This document shows, in pieces, positions 7,015 to 13,405 of a stretch of DNA of 43,559 nt. How positions within the stretch are numbered: position 1 is the stretch's first letter; every line of letters begins with the position of its first letter. The stretch is from Chloroflexota bacterium (GTDB lineage: Bacteria > Chloroflexota > Anaerolineae > Anaerolineales > Anaerolineaceae), in contig JAKQFH010000038.1 of the NCBI GenBank assembly GCA_029556265.1, forward strand, positions 1 to 43,559, read 5' to 3'. A program made the position numbers and the translations under genes. The notes under the pieces are model-generated. The model had not been told where the DNA came from. It worked only from the letters and a program-made list of their open reading frames with translations, and made no database searches.

Positions 7015-7961
7015 AAAAGAACACAACGCTGCTCATAGCCCTGCTAATTACCGCCGCTTTGGCCTTGGTCCCGTTGTTTATTAAAAAGGACAATCTGCTC
7101 ACTTATCTTTGTATGATCCTGCTTTTTATCTCACTGGCGTCATCCTGGAACATCCTGGGTGGGTATACCGGGCAGGTCAGTCTGGGGCATTCGGCCTTTT
7201 TCGGGCTCGGCGCGCTGGCAACCCGATTGCTGTGGTTCGCAGGATGGAATGTTATTCTGGGCATGCTGGTAGGTGGAGTAATCGCGATTGTTTTCGCTCT
7301 GCTTATCGGATCCCCGGCTTTTAAGCTGCGGGGAGCCTATTTCACAATCGGTACGCTCGCGTTGGGGCAAATCCTTTACGCCACCGTTGGTAACCTTCTC
7401 CCCCAGATTTCGTCGATGCCAGTGCAGGATTTGCAATCTTATACTCTGGTGACGCGTTACTATCTTTTCCTGGCAATCGCGCTGATTACGGTACTGGTCG
7501 CATATCTGATTGCGAACTCTCGTTTGGGGTTGGGTATGATGGCTGTCCGGGAACAGGAAGATGCGGCCGAGTCTCTGGGAGTAAACGCGTTCCGGCATAA
7601 ACTCATCGCTTTGCTGGTCAGCGCGTTTTTGGCTGGTCTGGCGGGTGGAGCGTTTGCGTTTTTCCAGATTGGATATTATCCCCAATATCCCTTCAGTCCG
7701 GTTTGGACCCTGGATTCCACAATGATGGCTTATGTTGGCGGCACCGGAACGATCCTTGGACCCATAATCGGCGCAGTCTTCTTTGTGGTTCTTAAGGAAG
7801 TGCTGTCATTGAATCTCGCCGAGTTTCATCCTACCGTGTTCGGGATTCTATTCATTCTGGTTGTACTTTTTCTGCCCGGAGGTTTTATGGGGCTTTGGTC
7901 GCGAATTCGAGATCGAGTAAGAAAAAAGCGCGAGAGGGCGGCTGAATTCTCAAATACATAG
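7011..7961 (+). CDS. livM: Branched-chain-type ABC importer, permease LivM
   Basis: This 316-residue membrane protein is the second permease. It has roughly eight to nine hydrophobic segments and the family pattern G-G-Y-T-G-Q-V-S-L-G-H-S-A-F-F-G-L-G-A, followed by R-G-A-Y-F-T-I-G-T-L-A-L and the V-R-E-Q-E-D-A-A-E-S-L-G-V cytoplasmic loop that contacts the ATPase. The end is lysine/arginine-rich (R-V-R-K-K-R-E-R), as expected for a cytoplasmic tail. The 101-base gap to the binding protein contains only an AAGGAGG site just before it. Confidence 0.9.
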   Translation: MKKNTTLLIALLITAALALVPLFIKKDNLLTYLCMILLFISLASSWNILGGYTGQVSLGHSAFFGLGALATRLLWFAGWNVILGMLVGGVIAIVFALLIGSPAFKLRGAYFTIGTLALGQILYATVGNLLPQISSMPVQDLQSYTLVTRYYLFLAIALITVLVAYLIANSRLGLGMMAVREQEDAAESLGVNAFRHKLIALLVSAFLAGLAGGAFAFFQIGYYPQYPFSPVWTLDSTMMAYVGGTGTILGPIIGAVFFVVLKEVLSLNLAEFHPTVFGILFILVVLFLPGGFMGLWSRIRDRVRKKRERAAEFSNT

Positions 7962-8062
7962 CCCGCGCTTTGGCAAACAGGAGGCTGCCTATGAAGAAAT
8001 GAATTTCTCTGGGGTACTATCCATCTGAAACAATCGCGAAAGATTAAAAAAGGAGGCTCAGA

Positions 8063-9361
8063 ATGAAATCGAAATTTGGAGTTGCCCTCGGAATTATGCT
8101 CCTGGTGAGCTTGATGGCAACGAGTTGCGCACCGAAGGCGACCGCGACGGAGGCACCCGTAGTGACCGAAGCACCTGCCAAGACAGAAGCTCCGGCTGCT
8201 ACAGAAGAGGTCAGCTACCCGCCCGCGCCTGAGTATATTGAATTGGGATCCTCTATCAGCCTGACCGGCAACTTTGGCTCGCTGGGTAATTTAATTCTGC
8301 CTGGTTATCAGATCGCAATCGAGCATATCAATGCTGATGGCGGCGTCTTCGTGAAAGAGTACAACAAGAAGATTCCTCTTCGGCTGACATACTATGACGA
8401 TGAATCCGACCCAACCAAGGCGGTCAGCAAGATGGAAACCTTGTTTGCTGAACACAACCTGACAGCGTATTTGGGCGGCGGTGGAAGCTCTATGCACGCA
8501 GCCTCTATCCCGATTGCTGAAAAGAACAAGGTGCCCTATCTCGGCATTTCCTTTGCCCTTTATAAAATTCACCAACAGGGTTACAAGTACCTGTTCTCTC
8601 CGTTCCCGAAATCTCCTAACCAGACAGAAGATGTCTTCAAGATCCTGAACGAAACCATCCCCGAAGGCGAACGCCCGACCAAGGTTGCCGTATTTGCCTA
8701 CAATGATGACTGGGGCAAAGAATGGGGCGACCTGGTTAAAATCCACGCTCCTGAGTATGGATATGACATCGTTGTCTATGAAGAGAACCCGGTTGGCGTG
8801 AATGACTGGACGGCTGCAATTCAGAAAGCAAAGGCTGCCGGCGCGGATATGCTGCTGTCCTTACCTGTGTTCCCGGATGGCAGCGGTATGTTCAAGACAA
8901 TGGCAGAGCTGGGATGGACTCCGAAATTCTCCCTGATTATCCGCGCGCCGGAAGGCGTAAACTGGGGTGAATCCCTTGCCGCGATCGGCGATTATGTCAC
9001 CATCTTCCCCGGCTGGCATCACGGCGCGAAGTTCGATGGCGTGGATAAATTAAACGCGCGCTACGAAGAACTTTACGGTCGACCTGCAGATTTGTTAACT
9101 GGCCCGGCTTATGCTTGTGTGCAAATCCTGGCTCAGGCGATTGAAAAAGCTGGAACCCTCGACCGGGATGTCATTCGCGACACCATTGCCGCAGGCGAAT
9201 TTTCGACTGTTATAGGCTCCGTCACCTTCAACGCCGACGGAACCGGTAATGTTTTGGATCCTTTGATTCAGTGGCAGCATGGGAAGATGGAACTGGTGTG
9301 GCCTCCGGAACATGCCACAGCCCCCTTAATCTACCCGGCACCTGCCTTTGAGGATCGGTAA
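8063..9361 (+). CDS. livK: Substrate-binding lipoprotein of the importer (LivK/periplasmic binding type)
   Basis: This 432-residue protein is the extracytoplasmic ligand-binding component. It has a signal peptide with lipobox-like L-M-A-T-S-C (Cys22), then a Thr/Ala/Pro/Glu-rich linker to about residue 50, typical of membrane-tethered binding proteins in Chloroflexota. The mature part follows the Leu/Ile/Val-binding fold: G-S-S-I-S-L-T-G-N-F-G-S at the ligand site, G-G-G-S-S-S-M-H in the next strand, and a C-terminal segment beginning near L-L-T-G-P-A-Y. AAAGGAGG precedes ATG 8063. Its location after the permeases, inside a locus with amidohydrolase and esterase genes, suggests it binds the compound those enzymes act on. 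The ligand cannot be read from sequence. Confidence 0.85.
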   Translation: MKSKFGVALGIMLLVSLMATSCAPKATATEAPVVTEAPAKTEAPAATEEVSYPPAPEYIELGSSISLTGNFGSLGNLILPGYQIAIEHINADGGVFVKEYNKKIPLRLTYYDDESDPTKAVSKMETLFAEHNLTAYLGGGGSSMHAASIPIAEKNKVPYLGISFALYKIHQQGYKYLFSPFPKSPNQTEDVFKILNETIPEGERPTKVAVFAYNDDWGKEWGDLVKIHAPEYGYDIVVYEENPVGVNDWTAAIQKAKAAGADMLLSLPVFPDGSGMFKTMAELGWTPKFSLIIRAPEGVNWGESLAAIGDYVTIFPGWHHGAKFDGVDKLNARYEELYGRPADLLTGPAYACVQILAQAIEKAGTLDRDVIRDTIAAGEFSTVIGSVTFNADGTGNVLDPLIQWQHGKMELVWPPEHATAPLIYPAPAFEDR

Positions 9362-9453
9362 TCTCATTCAGGTATCCCGCGCTTATTTCCGCCAGGGTCA
9401 AGCCCTTGAGAGGTCATAAGGACGGGTATTTGTTTTGATGATGCAGTGTTAAT

Positions 9454-9497
9454 ACGGTGGCCCAACCCTGTTATGCAGTTGAGGTAAGGGCCACCGT
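9454..9497. terminator. 10-bp inverted repeat after the binding-protein gene
   Basis: ACGGTGGCCC (9454-9463) and GGGCCACCGT (9488-9497) are perfectly complementary around a 24-base loop, about 90 bases after the importer operon ends. A loose T-rich stretch (tctggttgttgttcttg) follows on the plus strand. It probably ends or stabilises the importer transcript. Confidence 0.4.
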
Positions 9498-9571
9498 CTA
9501 ATAGTCTGGTTGTTGTTCTTGATTCGGCAGTGTCTTGTGATGTAGAAAACCTCAGAAAAAAGAACTGATCG

Positions 9572-9634
9572 TTGAACGAATTGATGTGCAGGTAAATAAA
9601 AGTGTTAACCGATCATTTGAAAAGTCGATCATTT
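9572..9634 (+). promoter_or_regulatory. Weak promoter candidate with direct repeat ahead of the hydrolase gene
   Basis: TTGAAC (9572-9577) and TAAATA (9593-9598) are 15 bases apart, a suboptimal pair. Just downstream CGATCATTT occurs twice (9610-9618 and 9626-9634), 16 bases apart. The repeat could be a regulator site; there is no IclR-like box here. Confidence 0.3.
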
Positions 9635-9655
9635 TACGGCAGGAGATAAATCAAT

Positions 9656-10612
9656 ATGAATACGAGACCGGAAGAACAGGGAAACGAGGCAATCGAGTCG
9701 AAAGATAAGCTTCCGCCACCAATTTCAGAAGCTGATCCGGGAGTTCCTCCTCCGATGCTTGATACCAGCTTTGTTAAACGGCAGTATTTGGATATTCCTT
9801 ATGCGCATCAATCCAATAGTCAAAAACTGGATATTTTCCTGCCAGATGAAGGGGAGGGTCCTTTTCCGATTATTTTTGTTATTCACGGCGGAGCATGGAA
9901 GATATGCGATAAGCGCGATGAACAGTTGATGCCTATGCTTAAAGGAATTTACCGCGGCTACGCAGTTGTTAGCATAAATTACCGTCTGAGCCACGAAGCA
10001 ATATTCCCAGCACAGATATTCGACTGCAAAACAGCGTTGCGTTTTGTTAAAGCGCATGCCAATGAGTTCCGGCTGGATAAGAACCGGGTCGGGCTTTGGG
10101 GGCCCTCCGCGGGAGGGCACCTTGCGGCGCTTTTGGCAACCTCTCAGGGCGTTACGGCTTTGGAGGATTTTTCAACAGGCAATGCCCAGGAGAATACGCA
10201 GGTGCGTGCTGTTGTAATCTGGTTTGGCCCGACCTACAATTTCTTGGAAATGGATCCAATGCTGGCAGAGAGCGGGGCAGGACCAAGCGACCATTCCTTG
10301 CCTCAATCACCGGAATCTTGTTTGATGGGCGAACAAATAACCCTGATCCCAGACTTGGTATGGAAAGCCAGCCCTAGCGCGTATATTACCGCAAACGTGC
10401 CTTATTTCTTAATTCAGCATGGACGACACGATCCTGTGGTGCCGGTGCAGCAATCCATTAAGTTCGCAGCCGCGCTGGAAGAGGCCGCGGGAAAAGCAAA
10501 AGTCCATCTTGATATTTTTGAAAACCATGTAATGCACGCTGATCCATATTTTGAAACGGATGAGAATCTGGAAAAAGTTTATGCTTTTTTGGATAAGCAC
10601 CTGATGTCTTGA
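9656..10612 (+). CDS. Alpha/beta hydrolase, BD-FAE/carboxylesterase type
   Basis: This 318-residue protein is an alpha/beta hydrolase of the group that includes feruloyl esterase-like and arylformamidase-like enzymes. The oxyanion motif H-G-G-A-W starts at His77, the nucleophile elbow is G-P-S-A-G-G-H with Ser151, the acid is in H-D-P-V-V-P and the histidine in N-H-V-M-H-A-D-P. There is no signal peptide, so it acts in the cytoplasm. The first 40 residues are proline-rich and precede the fold. AGGAGA precedes ATG 9656. It lies between the importer and the regulator gene and probably hydrolyses an ester or formamide of the imported compound. The reaction is inferred from the family only. Confidence 0.8.
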   Translation: MNTRPEEQGNEAIESKDKLPPPISEADPGVPPPMLDTSFVKRQYLDIPYAHQSNSQKLDIFLPDEGEGPFPIIFVIHGGAWKICDKRDEQLMPMLKGIYRGYAVVSINYRLSHEAIFPAQIFDCKTALRFVKAHANEFRLDKNRVGLWGPSAGGHLAALLATSQGVTALEDFSTGNAQENTQVRAVVIWFGPTYNFLEMDPMLAESGAGPSDHSLPQSPESCLMGEQITLIPDLVWKASPSAYITANVPYFLIQHGRHDPVVPVQQSIKFAAALEEAAGKAKVHLDIFENHVMHADPYFETDENLEKVYAFLDKHLMS

Positions 10613-10660
10613 CGGTTTGTCTTACGCTGAGTTTTCCTGCGCGATGTCAATTGTGGTATA

Positions 10661-10675
10661 TTTCACAGAATGAAA
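10661..10675. promoter_or_regulatory. Predicted IclR operator, box 3 (autoregulation)
   Basis: TTTCACAGAATGAAA is a clear inverted repeat (TTTCA-N5-TGAAA) ending 11 bases before the IclR start. It shares TTTYAYAGAATG with boxes 1 and 2. A TATATT at 10657-10662 could be the -10 it overlaps. Confidence 0.55.
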
Positions 10676-10686
10676 CTCAGAATGGG

Positions 10687-11502
10687 ATGGCGATGAACAT
10701 GGAAGACAAAAATACACAGGTGGAAACAGAAAAAGATGGAAGCAGCTCAGTCCGGGCTGTGGATCGGGCGCTGGATGTGCTGCTATGCTTTACCGCGGAT
10801 ACCCCCGCACTGAATATGACTCAGATCTCAGAGCGGATTGGAATCCATAAGAGTACTGTTCATCGACTGCTCGCGACCCTGGAAAGACGCAATTTTGTTC
10901 GCCGCGATCCTGATTCGGGTATTTACCGGTTGGGGTACCGTTTGCTTCAAATGGCTTATTTGAGCCAGTTAAACATTGATCTGCGCCAAATTGTCCTTCC
11001 GTATATGCACATGTTAAATGAAAAATATATGGAAACAATTGACCTGGCCATTCTGGATAATGACGAAGTTTTATTTCTGGACGTTATCCAAAGCCCGCAG
11101 CGGGTTAAGCTCGCGTCATCGATGGGGCAAAGATTGCCAGCATTCAGCACAGCTTCAGGGAAAGCGCTTTTGGCGTACCTGCCCGAGGATGAAGCTTTGA
11201 GAGTGCTTCAGACCACCAACATCAGCTTTATTCCGAACGTTGTGCCAACCCGGGAAGCATTCCTGGAAGACATGCGCGCAACCAGAGAGCGCGGCTATTC
11301 CATTGACTGTGAAGGCCTGGAAACCGGAATTCATGCTGTCGGAGCGCCTTTGTTCCGGGCTGACGGAAAAGCAGTCGCCTCGCTTGCGATTGCTGGCCCG
11401 GCGTTTCGGATGGAATGTGGAAAACTTCAGAGGATTGGCGAGGAATTGCTCAGCGTGTGCAATGAAATCAATGATTTGCTCAAATCCGTAGCAAATATCT
11501 GA
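10687..11502 (+). CDS. IclR-family transcriptional regulator
   Basis: This 271-residue regulator has an N-terminal winged helix (about residues 18-78) and a C-terminal IclR effector domain. The helix-turn-helix reads M-T-Q-I-S-E-R-I-G-I-H-K-S-T-V-H-R-L, a textbook IclR element. The effector domain shows F-S-T-A-S-G-K-A-L-L-A-Y-L and G-Y-S-I-D-C-E-G. Three in-frame ATGs (10687, 10693, 10699) follow a poor ribosome site. I chose the first; an upstream extension to 10609 would run through the predicted operator and the previous gene's end. IclR proteins commonly control aromatic, acid and amide catabolism. The shared box upstream of this gene and of the two divergent operons makes it the probable regulator of the locus. 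Confidence 0.9.
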   Translation: MAMNMEDKNTQVETEKDGSSSVRAVDRALDVLLCFTADTPALNMTQISERIGIHKSTVHRLLATLERRNFVRRDPDSGIYRLGYRLLQMAYLSQLNIDLRQIVLPYMHMLNEKYMETIDLAILDNDEVLFLDVIQSPQRVKLASSMGQRLPAFSTASGKALLAYLPEDEALRVLQTTNISFIPNVVPTREAFLEDMRATRERGYSIDCEGLETGIHAVGAPLFRADGKAVASLAIAGPAFRMECGKLQRIGEELLSVCNEINDLLKSVANI

Positions 11503-11637
11503 TTGGCCAGCCTCTTGCTGACCCTCTTATAGACCCATTGAGCGTCAAATTGGCGCGCACGGAAACGAAAAGAAAACCTGTTTCAGGCATTTCATAAATT
11601 CAGCAAACAAGCGAATTATTGAAGTGTAATCATAAAA

Positions 11638-11666
11638 GCATCTGATGCAGCGCAAGCTTCAGACGC
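11638..11666. terminator. Bidirectional terminator between convergent genes
   Basis: GCATCTGA and TCAGACGC form an eight-pair stem with one mismatch around a 13-base loop. The plus side is followed by GTATTTATTTA and the minus side by TTTTATGATT. It lies between the convergent IclR and CBS-domain genes. The remaining bases of this 209-base gap show nothing. Confidence 0.5.
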
Positions 11667-11711
11667 GTATTTATTTAGCGAACAAGACCAAAAGGAACAA
11701 TACCGGTCCTA

Positions 11712-12353
11712 TTAGCCGGTATATATGTTTAAGAGCTTTAGTACTACTGGTTCAACGATTGTCCTCAAGGTCTGCTCCTCAACGCCCCGGACTTTTGCTG
11801 TAATCTCAAGGCTTCCCAGGGATTCTCCGGTGAAGGTGCCAATAGCGATAATGTCACCACCGGCTTCGTAGATGGCTTGGGTGAGCTTCGCGATGGCACC
11901 GGGTTCGTTCCGAAGCAAAGCCGAAACCCTGACACCATATTCTCGGGCTCCAAGCAGCTCCAGGAACAGGCGGAAAAGGTCAGTTTCTGTAATGATTCCA
12001 ACAACTTCCTCACCGCGCAGAACCGGCAGCGAACTGATTTTGTTATCAGCCATAAGGCGGGCAGCTTCTTCAACCGGCATGTCTTCTGGTGCAGTAATGA
12101 CATCCTTCACCATGACATCTGAAACCTTGATGCGGTCGATCAGATAGTTCAGTTCCCATACACTAAGCGTGGTGGCCTTGGAGGGCAGCGCGTTTTCCAG
12201 ATCATTCTGGGTGACCAATCCGACCATTTTGTTTTTCTCGACAACAACCATGTGGCGGATTTTTTCCTTCTTCATTAAGGTAACCGCGTCGTTCAGCGGC
12301 ATGCTTGGCGGAACAGTGATAATGGGGGAAGACATTCTTTTGCCGACGATCAT
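11712..12353 (-). CDS. CBS-CBS-ACT domain protein, AcuB-like
   Basis: This 213-residue cytoplasmic protein has two CBS domains (about 1-60 and 75-135) that usually bind adenine nucleotides, then a C-terminal ACT-like domain (about 140-210) that usually binds small ligands such as amino acids. The CBS repeats show V-G-K-R-M-S-S-P-I-I-T-V-P and V-S-D-V-M-V-K-D-V-I-T-A-P, each ending in the expected G-L-V-T-Q-N-D-L / G-I-I-T-E-T-D-L strand. This architecture matches AcuB-like proteins, named for acetoin utilisation but of unproven biochemical role. AAAGGAGC precedes ATG 12353. It is a stand-alone gene with its own promoter and is likely a nucleotide-sensing regulator rather than an enzyme. Confidence 0.8.
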   Translation of the reverse strand: MIVGKRMSSPIITVPPSMPLNDAVTLMKKEKIRHMVVVEKNKMVGLVTQNDLENALPSKATTLSVWELNYLIDRIKVSDVMVKDVITAPEDMPVEEAARLMADNKISSLPVLRGEEVVGIITETDLFRLFLELLGAREYGVRVSALLRNEPGAIAKLTQAIYEAGGDIIAIGTFTGESLGSLEITAKVRGVEEQTLRTIVEPVVLKLLNIYTG

Positions 12354-12426
12354 TTTGCGCTCCTTTATAGTAACAATGATGACTATGAATTACCCGGTTG
12401 AACCCGCGAACTGCATTGACCCTATA

Positions 12427-12456
12427 ATTATACCAGTGGATGAAATCGTGTTGCAA
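12427..12456 (-). promoter_or_regulatory. Promoter of the CBS-ACT gene
   Basis: On the minus strand TTGCAA (12451-12456) and TATAAT (12427-12432) are separated by 18 bases, giving a 5' leader of about 70 bases. Confidence 0.6.
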
Positions 12457-12463
12457 AATATTG

Positions 12464-12488
12464 AAAAAGGTTTAGGGCAAAAAACCTT
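12464..12488 (-). terminator. Terminator candidate for the tRNA-array transcript
   Basis: On the minus strand AAGGTTT and AAACCTT form a seven-pair stem with an eight-base loop, followed directly by a T-run. It sits about 120 bases beyond the tRNA-derived array in the direction of tRNA transcription. Confidence 0.4.
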
Positions 12489-12583
12489 GCATGGCTGAGA
12501 AAAAGGCCAATCAGGGCTGTACGTCTTGCTGTAACTGATCCGAATCAATCCCTCAGCGGTCTACTGCCAGGAGTTGAGAAGAA

Positions 12584-12615
12584 GGCGGTTTTGCGACAGA
12601 ACCACGGAAACCGCC
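12584..12615. repeat. Inverted repeat at the distal end of the tRNA-derived array
   Basis: GGCGGTTT (12584-12591) and AAACCGCC (12608-12615) are perfectly complementary around 16 bases. The right arm coincides with the point where homology to the repeat unit breaks off, so it marks or forms the array boundary. Confidence 0.5.
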
Positions 12616-12985
12616 CCGGCGCGACAGCGTCCCCCTTGTGGGGGCTCGAACGCGCAACCGAATGATTACAACCCCCTCCGCGGGGGTTCGAAGGCAGTCA
12701 AAAAAGAAATGCCCCCGGCGCGACAGCGTCCCCCTTGTGGGGGCTCGAACGCGCAACCGACTGATTACAACCCCCTCCGCGGGGGTTCGAAGGCAGTCAA
12801 AAAAGAAATGCCCTCGGCGCGACAGCGTCCCCCTTGTGGGGGCTCGAACGCGCAACCGACTGATTACAACCCCCTCCGCGGGGGTTCGAAGGCAGTCAAA
12901 AAAGAAATGCCCCCGGCGCGACTCGAACGCGCAACCGACTGATTACAACCCCCTCCGCGGGGGTTCGAAGACAGTTAAAAAGAAA
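12611..12985 (-). repeat. Tandem array of four partial tRNA-Arg 3' halves with hairpin inserts
   Basis: Four head-to-tail units lie directly downstream of the tRNA gene: 12611-12709, 12710-12808 and 12809-12907 (99 bases each) and 12908-12985 (78 bases). Each unit, read on the minus strand, is the tRNA trailer (T-rich, then GACTGC) followed by the tRNA 3' half from the anticodon loop to A73. Compared with the tRNA, all units carry a 21-base insert in the anticodon loop (12765-12785 in unit 2). The three long units also carry a 20-base insert in the T arm (12725-12744 in unit 2). Both inserts are C5-loop-G5 palindromes placed at TTCGAR/TC. The units are nearly identical; unit 3 has a C-to-T change at 12814. 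The D arm and 5' acceptor strand are absent, so the units cannot be tRNAs themselves. Confidence 0.85.
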
Positions 12986-13058
12986 TGCCCCCGGCGCGAC
13001 TCGAACGCGCAACCGACTGATTCGAAGTCAGGTACTCTATCCATTGAGCTACGGGGGC
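12986..13058 (-). tRNA. tRNA-Arg, anticodon TCG
   Basis: The 73-base minus-strand sequence folds as a cloverleaf. Acceptor GCCCCCG/CGGGGGC gives seven perfect pairs with discriminator A73. The D stem is GCTC/GAGT, the anticodon loop is CTTCGAA with TCG at 34-36, and the T stem is GCGCG/CGCGC with loop TTCGAGT. One mismatch is seen at 27-43 (C-T). CCA is not encoded. The 3' trailer is T-rich and runs straight into the array of partial copies. Arg-UCG reads CGN codons, which are frequent in the neighbouring genes. Confidence 0.95.
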
Positions 13059-13405
13059 AAAAAATATTGCGAAGCTATTTACTTGACCTGATATCCAGGC
13101 TGGAATATTTTATCATCAAAACCCCCCATCTGACCACACCGGAAGAATTTGAAGCAGGTAAAGGAAAATTGAACAACCAGACTCATCACGGATCTCACAC
13201 TGACGTTAATCGCAATAGCCCCCGAAAATAATCCCGCGGAAGATGCCCCTCGGTGTTAGGAAAAAGCCGCCAAACAGACAGGAATTATCCGTAGAAAAGC
13301 TAGCGATGTTGCGGCGCGAAGCTGATTCAATCAGAACTAAAACGCCGAATATTCCGGGAGAATGCGCATAGATAACGACACACTCAATTCCCAGAAGGAC
13401 GCGCG
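13059..13405. other. Gene-free interval upstream of the tRNA
   Basis: No credible gene is seen in these 347 bases; open frames crossing from the tRNA array are artefacts. A TAAATA about 17 bases before the tRNA 5' end on the minus strand could be its -10 box. A GCCGC/GCGGC pairing (13266-13315) with a T5 run might end the leftward gene at 13406, but its 40-base loop makes this weak. Confidence 0.3.

Noticed and set aside
12611-12985. CRISPR array
   Set aside because: The units are contiguous tRNA-derived copies without unique spacers, and no cas genes are present.
12574-13231. Open frames of 100-197 codons through the tRNA array on both strands
   Set aside because: They are translations of tRNA-derived repeats; their periodic protein sequence only mirrors the 99-base repeat unit.
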